Origin: an uncultured Prevotellaceae bacterium
GTDB lineage: Bacteria > Bacteroidota > Bacteroidia > Bacteroidales > Bacteroidaceae
Direction of reading: 5' to 3'
DNA length: 5,713 nt
NCBI GenBank assembly: GCA_946408305.1
Contig: CAMJRQ010000088.1
Span: forward strand, 1-5,713
The translations under genes and the position numbers were made by a program. Below are positions 1 through 5,713 of this stretch, piece after piece. The stretch's first letter is position 1, and every line of letters begins with the position of its first letter. The notes beneath the pieces were generated by a model. It was not told where the DNA came from. It was given only the letters and a program-made list of their open reading frames with translations, and ran no database searches.

Positions 1-119
1 TCTGTTTCGAGACGCAGCACTATCCCGACAGCCCCAACCAGCCGTCGTTCCCCTCCACCACGCTGCGCCCCGGAGAGAAGTACCTGACACAGACCATCTA
101 TAAGTTCAGCACGAAGTAA
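1..119 (+). CDS. galM: Galactose mutarotase (aldose 1-epimerase), C-terminal end only
   Basis: This is the 3' end of a gene that begins before the window. Reading from base 3 gives 38 codons ending in TAA at 117-119. The peptide begins [20 protein letters not shown] and continues [18 protein letters not shown]. The pattern ETQH-PDSPN-P-FPST-LRPGE-Y---T-YKF is the highly conserved C-terminus of GalM-type aldose 1-epimerases. The first E of this pattern normally belongs to the region carrying the catalytic glutamate of the family. These enzymes interconvert the alpha and beta anomers of galactose and other aldoses, feeding the Leloir pathway. The catalytic histidines and any signal peptide lie outside the window, so a cytoplasmic or exported form cannot be told apart. 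No gene follows for about 650 bases, and the palindrome with a T-run at 195-232 is a plausible end of its transcript. Confidence 0.9.
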   Translation, partial: CFETQHYPDSPNQPSFPSTTLRPGEKYLTQTIYKFSTK

Positions 120-173
120 GCCATCTCTCCACAGAAAGACGGCGCATCACCCCGTCAACCTGAGCGAACCCTG

Positions 174-261
174 GAGGGTGTGTCAAAAACAAGGAAGCTG
201 CGAATTTCGCGCGCGAAATTCGCAGCTTTTTTATACCTATTCTTCATTTTGACACGCCCTC
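174..261. repeat. Nested inverted-repeat element, 88 bp, MITE-like or terminator-type repeat
   Basis: The outer arms are GAGGGTGTGTCAAAA (174-188) and TTTTGACACGCCCTC (247-261). They are reverse complements over 15 bp with one difference, which would be a G-U pair in RNA. Inside lies an independent perfect 34-bp palindrome at 195-228. The outer arms resemble terminal inverted repeats of a very small non-autonomous element, but no transposase gene and no clear target-site duplication is visible in the flanks. A structural RNA or terminator repeat is the alternative. The symmetry is directly visible; calling it mobile is inference. Confidence 0.6.
195..232 (+). terminator. Strong intrinsic terminator downstream of galM
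   Basis: Bases 195-228 form a perfect palindrome with arms beginning AAGCTGCGAATTTCGC and a GC-rich centre. It is followed without a gap by a run of six Ts (227-232, the first two belonging to the stem). This is the classic rho-independent layout and sits 75 nt after the galM stop codon. On the opposite strand the stem is followed by CCTTGTTTTTG, a weaker T-rich tract, so termination in that direction is less certain. The stem is unusually long for a terminator and is embedded in the larger inverted repeat at 174-261. Confidence 0.75.
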
Positions 262-691
262 ATTTATCGTTTTCTTCGGTCCGGAACGGCGCAAGCCCGA
301 ACCCGAAGAAGATTCCACGTCAACGCTCCAAAACTTCAACATTTCTTACCCCATCGCCCCGCTCGGCGAAAATCCGCATCCCGAAAATCGCCGTGAGGAA
401 CGGTTAGATTCGGTGAGCCGCGCCGCGAATCGCCCATTTCATCGGAACGCCGAAATTCCAACTGTCTGAAATTCAGCGCTCCCAAAATTCGGTTTTTCTC
501 GATGAAACCGGGATTTTCTGCGACGGAACGTGCTCCTGGGACAAACGCAACACGTTGCGTCGGCCAGAAGAACACGTTGCGTTGGCCAAAGCCCTTAACC
601 GTTTTGGATCGGGTTGAACTTTTCGACGAAATAGAAAGGCTGAAATGTAAGGAAAAAATCAATCAAGACAGTAATTTTCATGGCGTTTTGT
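262..691. other. Gene-free region between the inverted repeat and the receptor promoter
   Basis: No convincing gene is seen on either strand. The open frames here (an 86-codon frame on + and a 108-codon frame on -) overlap each other, show no recognisable domain, and differ in composition from the GC-rich codons of the real genes. Visible content is a 22-bp tandem repeat at 549-592 and scattered copies of GGAACG (at 283, 397, 444 and 525). There are also several AAATTC-type words and an increasingly A/T-rich stretch after 600. It could be a decayed gene, a long regulatory region, or a dispersed intergenic repeat; the sequence alone does not decide. Confidence 0.5.
549..592. repeat. Two adjacent imperfect 22-bp direct repeats
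   Basis: The copies lie head to tail at 549-570 and 571-592. Both begin with AACACGTTGCGT, then differ by C/T, then share GGCCA, and diverge only at the 3' end (19 of 22 positions agree). The first copy overlaps a short inverted repeat, ACGCAAC (545-551) against GTTGCGT (554-560). The second contains the palindrome TTGGCCAA (582-589). The pair lies about 140-180 bp upstream of the predicted transcription start of the receptor gene. Paired regulator sites or a piece of a dispersed intergenic repeat are both possible. Confidence 0.6.
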
Positions 692-722
692 TTTGCCGCG
701 CGCGTACATTTTACTATCTTTG
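692..722 (+). promoter_or_regulatory. Bacteroidetes-type sigma-70 promoter for the receptor operon
   Basis: TTTG at 692-695 is followed after 19 nt by TATCTTTG at 715-722. This matches the Bacteroidetes primary-sigma consensus of a -33 TTTG and a -7 TAnnTTTG at its usual spacing. The predicted start of transcription is near 729, giving a leader of roughly 38 nt before the ATG at 767. The leader is A/T-rich and lacks a Shine-Dalgarno sequence, which is normal for this phylum. No Fur-like or other recognisable operator was found overlapping it. Confidence 0.75.
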
Positions 723-766
723 TGGCAGAAACATAATTTATTCCACACTAACACAACCCTAACTTT

Positions 767-3493
767 ATGCAAGCAAAACATCGTATTGTCCTGACGGCCG
801 CCGCTCTGATGGCCGCAGCGACGCTCATGGCCCAGACCACCGTGAAGGGACGTCTGGTGGAGGCCGGGACGGGCGAGCCCCTCATCGGTGCCAAGGTTAC
901 ACTGACGGGCGAGACGGCCGGTGCGCTGACCGACACCGACGGCAACTTCCAGCTCCAGAACCCGCGCCAGCGGCACGAAATCAGCGTGAGCTACATCGGT
1001 TTCAAGCCCACCACCTTCCGCATCGCCCGCTCGGGCCAGATGGGGACGCTCGAACTGCAGCCCAACGAGGTGATGCTCGAGGGCGTCACCGTGACCGGAA
1101 CCATCGGGCTGGACCGCAAGACGCCCGTGGCGCTCAGCAACATCTCGGCCGACGAAATCGAGGAACGCCTGGGCACACAGGAATTTCCCGAAATCCTGAA
1201 GTCCACCCCCGGCGTCCACGCCAACAAGCAAGGCGGCGGATGGGGCGACTCGGAAATCTACATGCGCGGATTCGACAACACCAACGTGGCCACGATGGTC
1301 AACGGAGTGCCCATGAACGACATGGAGAACGGAACCGTCTACTGGAGCAACTGGGCCGGCATTGGCGACGTGACGCGCAACCTGCAGACACAGCGCGGAC
1401 TGGGCGCTTCGAAGGTGAGCGCACCGAGCGTGGGCGGAACCATCAACATCATCACCAAGACGCTCGAGCAGAAGCGCGGCGGAATGGCCATGTACCAGAT
1501 GGGCAACAACGGAGCCAACAAGATCACCCTCTCGGTCTCCACCGGCATGAGCAAGAAGGGCTGGGGCATGACCCTGCTGGGCAGCCACAACTGGGGCGAC
1601 GGATACGTCATGGGCACCGACTATAAGGGCTACACGTGGTTCCTGAGCGTGGCCAAGCGCTTCAACGACGCCCACACGCTGAGCTTCACCGGATTCGGCA
1701 CCCTCCAGGAGCACGGACAGCGCACCAGCTCGGCCAATTACGGCCCGCTGACCATCGCCGAATGGCAGCGCGTCGAGGCACAGTACGGCGTCTCGCACTA
1801 CCGCTACAACCCCACCGTCGGCTTCCTCCACGGCGAGAAGTATAACGATGCCCGCAACAAATACCACAAGCCGCAGCTCTCGCTCAACCACGACTGGAGC
1901 ATCAACGAGAAGAGCTCACTCTCCACGGCCCTCTACATGAGCATCGGACGCGGCAACGGCTCCACGGCCGAGGGACACGGCGCCGGCGCCTACACCGACT
2001 TCTACGGCGTGAGCAACGGACTGGTGAAGAACGACTTCCGCACGGCCGACGGATACTTCGACTACGACGCCGTCTACGAGCGCAACGCCGCCAGCGAAGA
2101 GGGCTCCGTGCTGGCCATGTGCAAGAGCGTGAACGACCACATCTGGACCGGTCTCCTCTCCACCTACAACACCCGCTTCGGAGAATACGTCGACTTCTAC
2201 GGCGGACTCGACTTCCGCTACTACCGAGGCGACCACAGCACGAAAATCACCGACCTCTTCGGCGGAAAATACTTCATGGACGACCAGGACCGCGCCAACG
2301 TGAACCCCGCCAACAACATCAATGCCGCCAACCCCTACTGGGTCTACGAGAAACTCTCCGTGGGCGACAAGGTCTATCGCGACTACAGCGGATTCGTCGT
2401 CCAGGAGGGCGTCTTCTCCCAGGCCGAATATAACCGCGGGCCCCTCTCCAGCTTCATCAGCGGAGCACTGAACAACACCACCTACTGGCGCCGCGACCGC
2501 TACTACTACGACAAGCAGCACGAGAAGAGCGACAACGTGAACTTCTGGGGCGGAAACATCAAGGCCGGAGCCAACTATAACCTCGACGAACACCACAACG
2601 TCTTCTTCAACCTGGGCTACATCAGCCGCGCACCCAAGTTCAACGGCGCCTTCATGCAGAGCACCACCAGCAACGTGGTCAACGAGAAGGCCAAGAACGA
2701 GAAAATCCTCTCCTTCGAGCTGGGCTACGGATGGCGCTGCTCGTGGGCACAGATGAAGCTCAACGCCTACTACACCAAGTGGATGGACAAGACGATGACC
2801 AAATACCTGACGCTCAACAACCAGGAGACGGGCTACATGAACATGGGCGGCGTGGACGCTCGCCACATGGGCATCGAGCTCGAGGGCAAAATCTCGCCCA
2901 CACGCTGGCTCGACATCAAGGGCATGTTCTCGCTGGGCGACTGGAAGTGGAACAGCATCGGCGAGGGATACGTCTACAACGAACACGGACAGGCCGTCGA
3001 CCCCGACGGTGCCATCGTGGAACCCTTCTCGAACCAGCACGCACAGGGACGCGTCGACCTGAAGGGCACCCGCGTGGGCGGCTCCGCACAGACCACGGCC
3101 AGCCTGGGTGCCGACTTCAAGATTGGCAAGGACATCAAGCTGGGCGCCGACTGGACCTACTACGGACGCAACTACAGCTACTACTCGCTCTCGGGCTCCA
3201 ACATCACCGTGCGCCAGAACTCCTCCACCGGCGAATGGACCACCACCACGCCGCAAGACCCCTGGAAGATTCCTTCGGCCAGCCAGTTCGACCTCCACGC
3301 ATCCTACAAGTTCACCGTGTGCCACAACGTCAAGGCCACACTCTCCGGCGTGGTCAACAACCTCTTCGACTATCAGTACATCGGCAAGGCCTACAACAGC
3401 TCCACCAGTTCGGTGCCCGCCACGGCCGAGAACGTCTACGTCTACTATAACTTCGGACGCACCTACAGCATCCGCCTGAAGCTGAACTTCTAA
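767..3493 (+). CDS. TonB-dependent outer-membrane receptor with N-terminal carboxypeptidase-regulatory-like domain
   Basis: The 908-residue protein would form a TonB-energised import channel in the outer membrane. Residues 1-22 are a signal peptide (basic MQAKHR, hydrophobic alanine/leucine core, likely cut after LMA before Q23). Residues about 25-97 are a carboxypeptidase-regulatory-like beta-sandwich (VKGRLVEAGTGEPLIGAKV, TDTDGNFQL, SYIGFKP). EGVTVTG (105-111) is a candidate TonB-box-like stretch. Residues about 113-232 are the plug, with SEIYMRGFDNTN and the closing SVGGTINIITKT. The rest is the beta-barrel, ending in the aromatic-terminal strand RLKLNF. There is no N-terminal STN signalling domain and no sigma/anti-sigma pair nearby, so ECF-type regulation is not indicated. 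The downstream partner is not SusD, so a standard SusC role is unlikely and the ligand is unknown. The start fits the signal peptide and the promoter upstream. The protein appears complete with no frameshift. Confidence 0.93.
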   Translation: MQAKHRIVLTAAALMAAATLMAQTTVKGRLVEAGTGEPLIGAKVTLTGETAGALTDTDGNFQLQNPRQRHEISVSYIGFKPTTFRIARSGQMGTLELQPNEVMLEGVTVTGTIGLDRKTPVALSNISADEIEERLGTQEFPEILKSTPGVHANKQGGGWGDSEIYMRGFDNTNVATMVNGVPMNDMENGTVYWSNWAGIGDVTRNLQTQRGLGASKVSAPSVGGTINIITKTLEQKRGGMAMYQMGNNGANKITLSVSTGMSKKGWGMTLLGSHNWGDGYVMGTDYKGYTWFLSVAKRFNDAHTLSFTGFGTLQEHGQRTSSANYGPLTIAEWQRVEAQYGVSHYRYNPTVGFLHGEKYNDARNKYHKPQLSLNHDWSINEKSSLSTALYMSIGRGNGSTAEGHGAGAYTDFYGVSNGLVKNDFRTADGYFDYDAVYERNAASEEGSVLAMCKSVNDHIWTGLLSTYNTRFGEYVDFYGGLDFRYYRGDHSTKITDLFGGKYFMDDQDRANVNPANNINAANPYWVYEKLSVGDKVYRDYSGFVVQEGVFSQAEYNRGPLSSFISGALNNTTYWRRDRYYYDKQHEKSDNVNFWGGNIKAGANYNLDEHHNVFFNLGYISRAPKFNGAFMQSTTSNVVNEKAKNEKILSFELGYGWRCSWAQMKLNAYYTKWMDKTMTKYLTLNNQETGYMNMGGVDARHMGIELEGKISPTRWLDIKGMFSLGDWKWNSIGEGYVYNEHGQAVDPDGAIVEPFSNQHAQGRVDLKGTRVGGSAQTTASLGADFKIGKDIKLGADWTYYGRNYSYYSLSGSNITVRQNSSTGEWTTTTPQDPWKIPSASQFDLHASYKFTVCHNVKATLSGVVNNLFDYQYIGKAYNSSTSSVPATAENVYVYYNFGRTYSIRLKLNF

Positions 3494-3522
3494 GATCTAC
3501 ACCTAATCCATCCGACAAGATT

Positions 3523-5046
3523 ATGAAATACGCAGCAACCATCCTCCTCGCCGCACTGGCACTGACCGCCTGCGAGGACTATACAGAACACAACTTCGGC
3601 ACGCGCGACGAGCTCTATCAGCCCACCCAGGTGAACACCATCCGCCTCACTCTCACCGATGCCAACTACGAGGACATCGCCAAGAACGCCGACAACCAGG
3701 CACGGGCACTGGCCGCCGAAGACGAAGGCGCCACCTTTGACGACCTCGAGAGCGTGGGCGAGAAGAAATACTTCCGCGGCAACATCACACCCGAGGAATA
3801 CCTGCCCGCACTGCTCCGCCAGCTCGTCGGAAGCAGCCAGTACTACGCCATGACCGAGGGCAGCAGCATCGTCATCACCTACATGGCTGCCACCGACAGC
3901 ACCGTCAACGGCCCGGCCTACGTGCCCGTCACCACCTTCCGCCCCGGAAAATACCTGATGGCACCGCAGGGCAACGAGCAGGTGCTCGGCCACAGCGGCG
4001 AGGGCAAGGACTTTGGCTATCTCTACCTCGCCGGAAGCACCACATGCCCCGCCACCGTCACACGCCTCGACGCGCAGACCATCTCGGCCGACGAAGCCGC
4101 TGCAGGCTATCTCTACGAGTTTGAGAAGGACGGCAACTACTACACCATCCGCAACGCCCTCGGCATGTATCTCTACATGGACGGCTCGCACAACAGCTTC
4201 CAATACACCGACGACCTGGACAACGACCTCGACGAGCGCGAGTACGGGCAGTGGAACGTCACCGCCTGCGACGACGGCACCTTCGACATCGTCAACGTGG
4301 CCACCAGCCAGCAGATTCTCTTCGGCACACAGTACAGCAGCGCCGGAAGCTATGTCGACAAGAAGGGCGCAGAGGGCTATCTGCCCATCGAGCTCTATAC
4401 GGAAGGCACCATCACCGCCATCATCGACAGCACACCCGAACAGGGCGAGGTGATCTTCTCGCTCGACGAGGACGGATGGAGTGCCAAGGGCGACTATCTG
4501 AACCAGACGCTCCTCGGCTTCTCGAGCAACGACCCCGAGGTGGTCTACGCGACCTACGGATGGAGCATCGAGCACGTTGGAAGCATCGGCGAACTCACCT
4601 ACGTCTGGAACGTGAGCAGCAGCTACGGTCTGCGCTCCAGCGCCTACGTCAGCGGCACCCGATATGACACCGACAGCTGGTGCATCAGCCCCAGCATGAA
4701 CCTGAAGAAGGCCAAGCAGCCCCTCTTCACTTTCGAACAGGCACAGCGATTTGCCGGCACGCCCGTCACCGACTGGCTCAAAGTCTACGTGAGTACCAAC
4801 TACAGCGGGCGCGGCGGTCAGGCTTCGGCCTCGTGGACCGAGGTGACCAACGACCTCGTGGGCGAGTGGCCCGCCGGAACCGACTGGACCTACTATCCCA
4901 TGCAGCTCGACCTCTCGCCCTGGGCCGGCCAGACGAACGTCGTGGTGGCCTTCCGCTACCTCAGCAGCTCGACGGGCGGCACCGACGACAAGGGCATCGC
5001 CGCCACCTGGGAGGTGAAGAACGTGCGCTGCGCCGAGGTTGAGTGA
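3523..5046 (+). CDS. Surface lipoprotein with choice-of-anchor J type C-terminal domain, partner of the receptor
   Basis: The 507-residue protein has a lipoprotein signal peptide with lipobox LTAC and lipidated C17. The next residues, E-D-Y-T-E, are acid-rich as in Bacteroidetes lipoproteins exported to the cell surface. Residues about 37-122 form an N-terminal region (LTLTDANYEDIAKNADNQA, KKYFRGNI, EYLPALL) that I associate with lipoproteins of this kind in the phylum. Residues about 135-293 contain repeated short strands (GKYLMAP, GYLYEF, YYTIRNALGMYLYMDG, FDIVNV, QQILFGT), suggesting a beta-trefoil or ricin-like fold. Residues about 346-505 look like a choice-of-anchor J/DUF5017-type jelly roll (SWCISPSMNL, LFTFEQAQRF, LKVYVSTNYSG, ATWEVKNV). 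The gene starts 29 nt after the receptor stop with no terminator between, so the two are probably cotranscribed. A ligand-capture role for the receptor is inferred; the ligand is unknown. It has no SusD-like TPR features and no visible enzyme motif. Confidence 0.82.
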   Translation: MKYAATILLAALALTACEDYTEHNFGTRDELYQPTQVNTIRLTLTDANYEDIAKNADNQARALAAEDEGATFDDLESVGEKKYFRGNITPEEYLPALLRQLVGSSQYYAMTEGSSIVITYMAATDSTVNGPAYVPVTTFRPGKYLMAPQGNEQVLGHSGEGKDFGYLYLAGSTTCPATVTRLDAQTISADEAAAGYLYEFEKDGNYYTIRNALGMYLYMDGSHNSFQYTDDLDNDLDEREYGQWNVTACDDGTFDIVNVATSQQILFGTQYSSAGSYVDKKGAEGYLPIELYTEGTITAIIDSTPEQGEVIFSLDEDGWSAKGDYLNQTLLGFSSNDPEVVYATYGWSIEHVGSIGELTYVWNVSSSYGLRSSAYVSGTRYDTDSWCISPSMNLKKAKQPLFTFEQAQRFAGTPVTDWLKVYVSTNYSGRGGQASASWTEVTNDLVGEWPAGTDWTYYPMQLDLSPWAGQTNVVVAFRYLSSSTGGTDDKGIAATWEVKNVRCAEVE

Positions 5047-5055
5047 GCCCCGAGC

Positions 5056-5081
5056 AACTATGAACTATGAACTATGAACTA
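5056..5081 (+). repeat. Heptamer tandem repeat (AACTATG, three full copies plus AACTA) before the flavoprotein start
   Basis: Perfect copies of AACTATG lie at 5056-5062, 5063-5069 and 5070-5076, followed by a partial copy AACTA at 5077-5081. Two bases later comes the ATG of the flavoprotein gene. The repeat fills most of the 37-nt gap after the lipoprotein stop. Because the unit is 7 bp, the three ATGs fall in three different frames, and each runs into a stop before or at the true start. Short tandem repeats of this kind can change copy number by replication slippage, which would alter the spacing ahead of the gene. Confidence 0.9.
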
Positions 5082-5083
5082 AC

Positions 5084-5704
5084 ATGAAAGTGCTCATCAT
5101 AAACGGCAGCCCCAAGGCCCACGGCAACACGGCCTTGGCGCTGGCCGAGGTGCAGAAGGCGCTCGAGGAACAGGGCATCGAGACGGAGACGCTCCACGTG
5201 GGCCACCGCGACATTCGTGGCTGCATAGGCTGCGGGCGCTGCATGGAGCTCGGCCGATGTGTCTTCGACGACGTGGTGAACGAGGCCGCCCAGAAGTTCC
5301 GTGAGGCTGACGGGCTGGTTGTCGGCTCGCCCGTCTACTACGCCTCGCCGGCCGGAGGGCTCATCGCCTTCCTCGACCGCCTCTTCTTCAGCACCCCCTT
5401 CCCCAAGACGATGAAGGTGGGTGCCTCGGTGGTGGTGGCGCGTCGCGGCGGATGCACCGCCTCGTTCGACGTGCTCAACAAATACTTTGCCATCTCCTCC
5501 ATGCCCATCGCCACTTCGAAATACTGGAACATGGCCCACGGCCGTCTGCCCGGCGAGGTGGCCCAAGACACAGAGGGACTCCAGACCATGCGCCTGCTGG
5601 GCCTCAACATGGCCTTCCTCATCAAGAGCATCGCCCTGGGCCGCGAGCAATACGGGCTTCCCCAGCTGCCCGAGGAACACGTGATGACCAACTTCGTGCG
5701 ATAG
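5084..5704 (+). CDS. Flavodoxin-fold NAD(P)H-dependent FMN reductase-like protein with a four-cysteine (probable Fe-S) motif
   Basis: The 206-residue cytoplasmic protein has no signal peptide. It begins MKVLIINGSPKAHGNTALAL, the first beta strand and phosphate-binding loop for FMN in the NADPH-dependent FMN reductase/flavodoxin superfamily. GSPVYYASPAGGLIAFLDR (81-99) is the second FMN-contact loop and following helix. Between them is GCIGCGRCMELGRC with cysteines at 47, 50, 53 and 59. This C-x2-C-x2-C-x5-C spacing matches the compact 4Fe-4S motif described for archaeal and bacterial iron-sulfur flavoproteins. Such proteins carry out electron transfer or reduction of quinones, nitro compounds or other acceptors; the physiological substrate here cannot be told. 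Length is typical and the gene is complete. No promoter consensus is seen in the 37-nt gap, so readthrough from the lipoprotein gene is plausible. A plain FMN reductase with cysteines but no cluster is the main alternative. Confidence 0.88.
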   Translation: MKVLIINGSPKAHGNTALALAEVQKALEEQGIETETLHVGHRDIRGCIGCGRCMELGRCVFDDVVNEAAQKFREADGLVVGSPVYYASPAGGLIAFLDRLFFSTPFPKTMKVGASVVVARRGGCTASFDVLNKYFAISSMPIATSKYWNMAHGRLPGEVAQDTEGLQTMRLLGLNMAFLIKSIALGREQYGLPQLPEEHVMTNFVR

Positions 5705-5713
5705 GCTGCAGGA

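Noticed and set aside
180..407. 75-codon + strand open frame over the inverted repeat
   Set aside because: It would require translating through the terminator hairpin, starts with a non-ATG codon, and shows no domain.
549..592. Possible start of a CRISPR array
   Set aside because: Only two copies, directly adjacent with no spacer between them, and no cas genes nearby.
336..662. 108-codon minus-strand open frame in the intergenic region
   Set aside because: No family resemblance, no promoter of the TAnnTTTG type seen ahead of it, and it overlaps the repeat at 549-592. Retained only as part of the unexplained region.
502..762. 86-codon + strand open frame ending just before the receptor
   Set aside because: It runs straight through the predicted promoter and leader of the receptor gene and changes composition along its length; very unlikely to be coding.
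659..1891. 410-codon minus-strand open frame covering the receptor promoter and 5' half
   Set aside because: Low-complexity V/A/H/G-rich translation antisense to a well-supported gene; it is a by-product of codon bias.
1916..3325. Long open frame (469 codons) on the minus strand inside the receptor gene
   Set aside because: It lies wholly antisense to the receptor, is made almost only of V, A, G, E and D as expected from the complement of GC-rich codons, and has no recognisable domain.
767..3493. Calling the receptor SusC
   Set aside because: The partner is not SusD and no polysaccharide-degrading enzymes are present; a general TonB-dependent receptor is the supportable call.
3490..4575. 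361-codon minus-strand open frame antisense to the lipoprotein
   Set aside because: Same bias-driven composition and no motif; the + strand frame has a lipobox and recognisable domains.
5072..5680. 202-codon minus-strand open frame antisense to the flavoprotein
   Set aside because: The + strand frame has clear FMN-binding and cysteine motifs; the antisense translation has none.

Overview
The window looks like a chromosomal segment of a fairly GC-rich member of the Bacteroidales (Prevotella/Bacteroides/Alistipes-like). The evidence is a large TonB-dependent receptor with an N-terminal carboxypeptidase-regulatory-like domain, a paired lipoprotein with a choice-of-anchor J type C-terminus, a promoter matching the Bacteroidetes consensus (TTTG, 19 nt, TAnnTTTG), and no Shine-Dalgarno sequence ahead of any start codon. 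The genus cannot be fixed from the sequence alone. All recognised genes are on the + strand.

Layout: (1) positions 1-119 hold the last 38 codons of a galactose mutarotase (aldose 1-epimerase). (2) Positions 120-766 are a gene-free stretch of about 650 bases. It carries a nested inverted repeat (174-261) whose core is a perfect 34-bp palindrome followed by six Ts, which can serve as the mutarotase terminator. It also carries a 22-bp imperfect tandem repeat (549-592) and the promoter of the next gene (692-722). (3) Positions 767-3493 encode a 908-residue TonB-dependent outer-membrane receptor. (4) Positions 3523-5046 encode a 507-residue lipoprotein of at least three parts. (5) Positions 5084-5704 encode a 206-residue flavodoxin-fold protein with a compact four-cysteine motif typical of iron-sulfur flavoproteins. 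A 7-bp tandem repeat lies directly ahead of its start.

The receptor and lipoprotein are 29 nt apart with no terminator between them and very probably form one transcript. By analogy with other receptor/lipoprotein pairs, the lipoprotein would capture or hold a ligand at the cell surface and the receptor would import it using TonB energy. The lipoprotein is not SusD-like and the receptor lacks obvious SusC hallmarks, so a polysaccharide should not be assumed as the ligand. The flavoprotein follows after 37 nt and may be cotranscribed, but a functional link is unproven. The most notable non-coding signals are the nested inverted repeat, the tandem repeat far upstream of the receptor promoter, and the heptamer repeat in front of the flavoprotein, which creates three decoy ATG codons. 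No CRISPR array, tRNA, rRNA, transposase gene or phage gene is visible.
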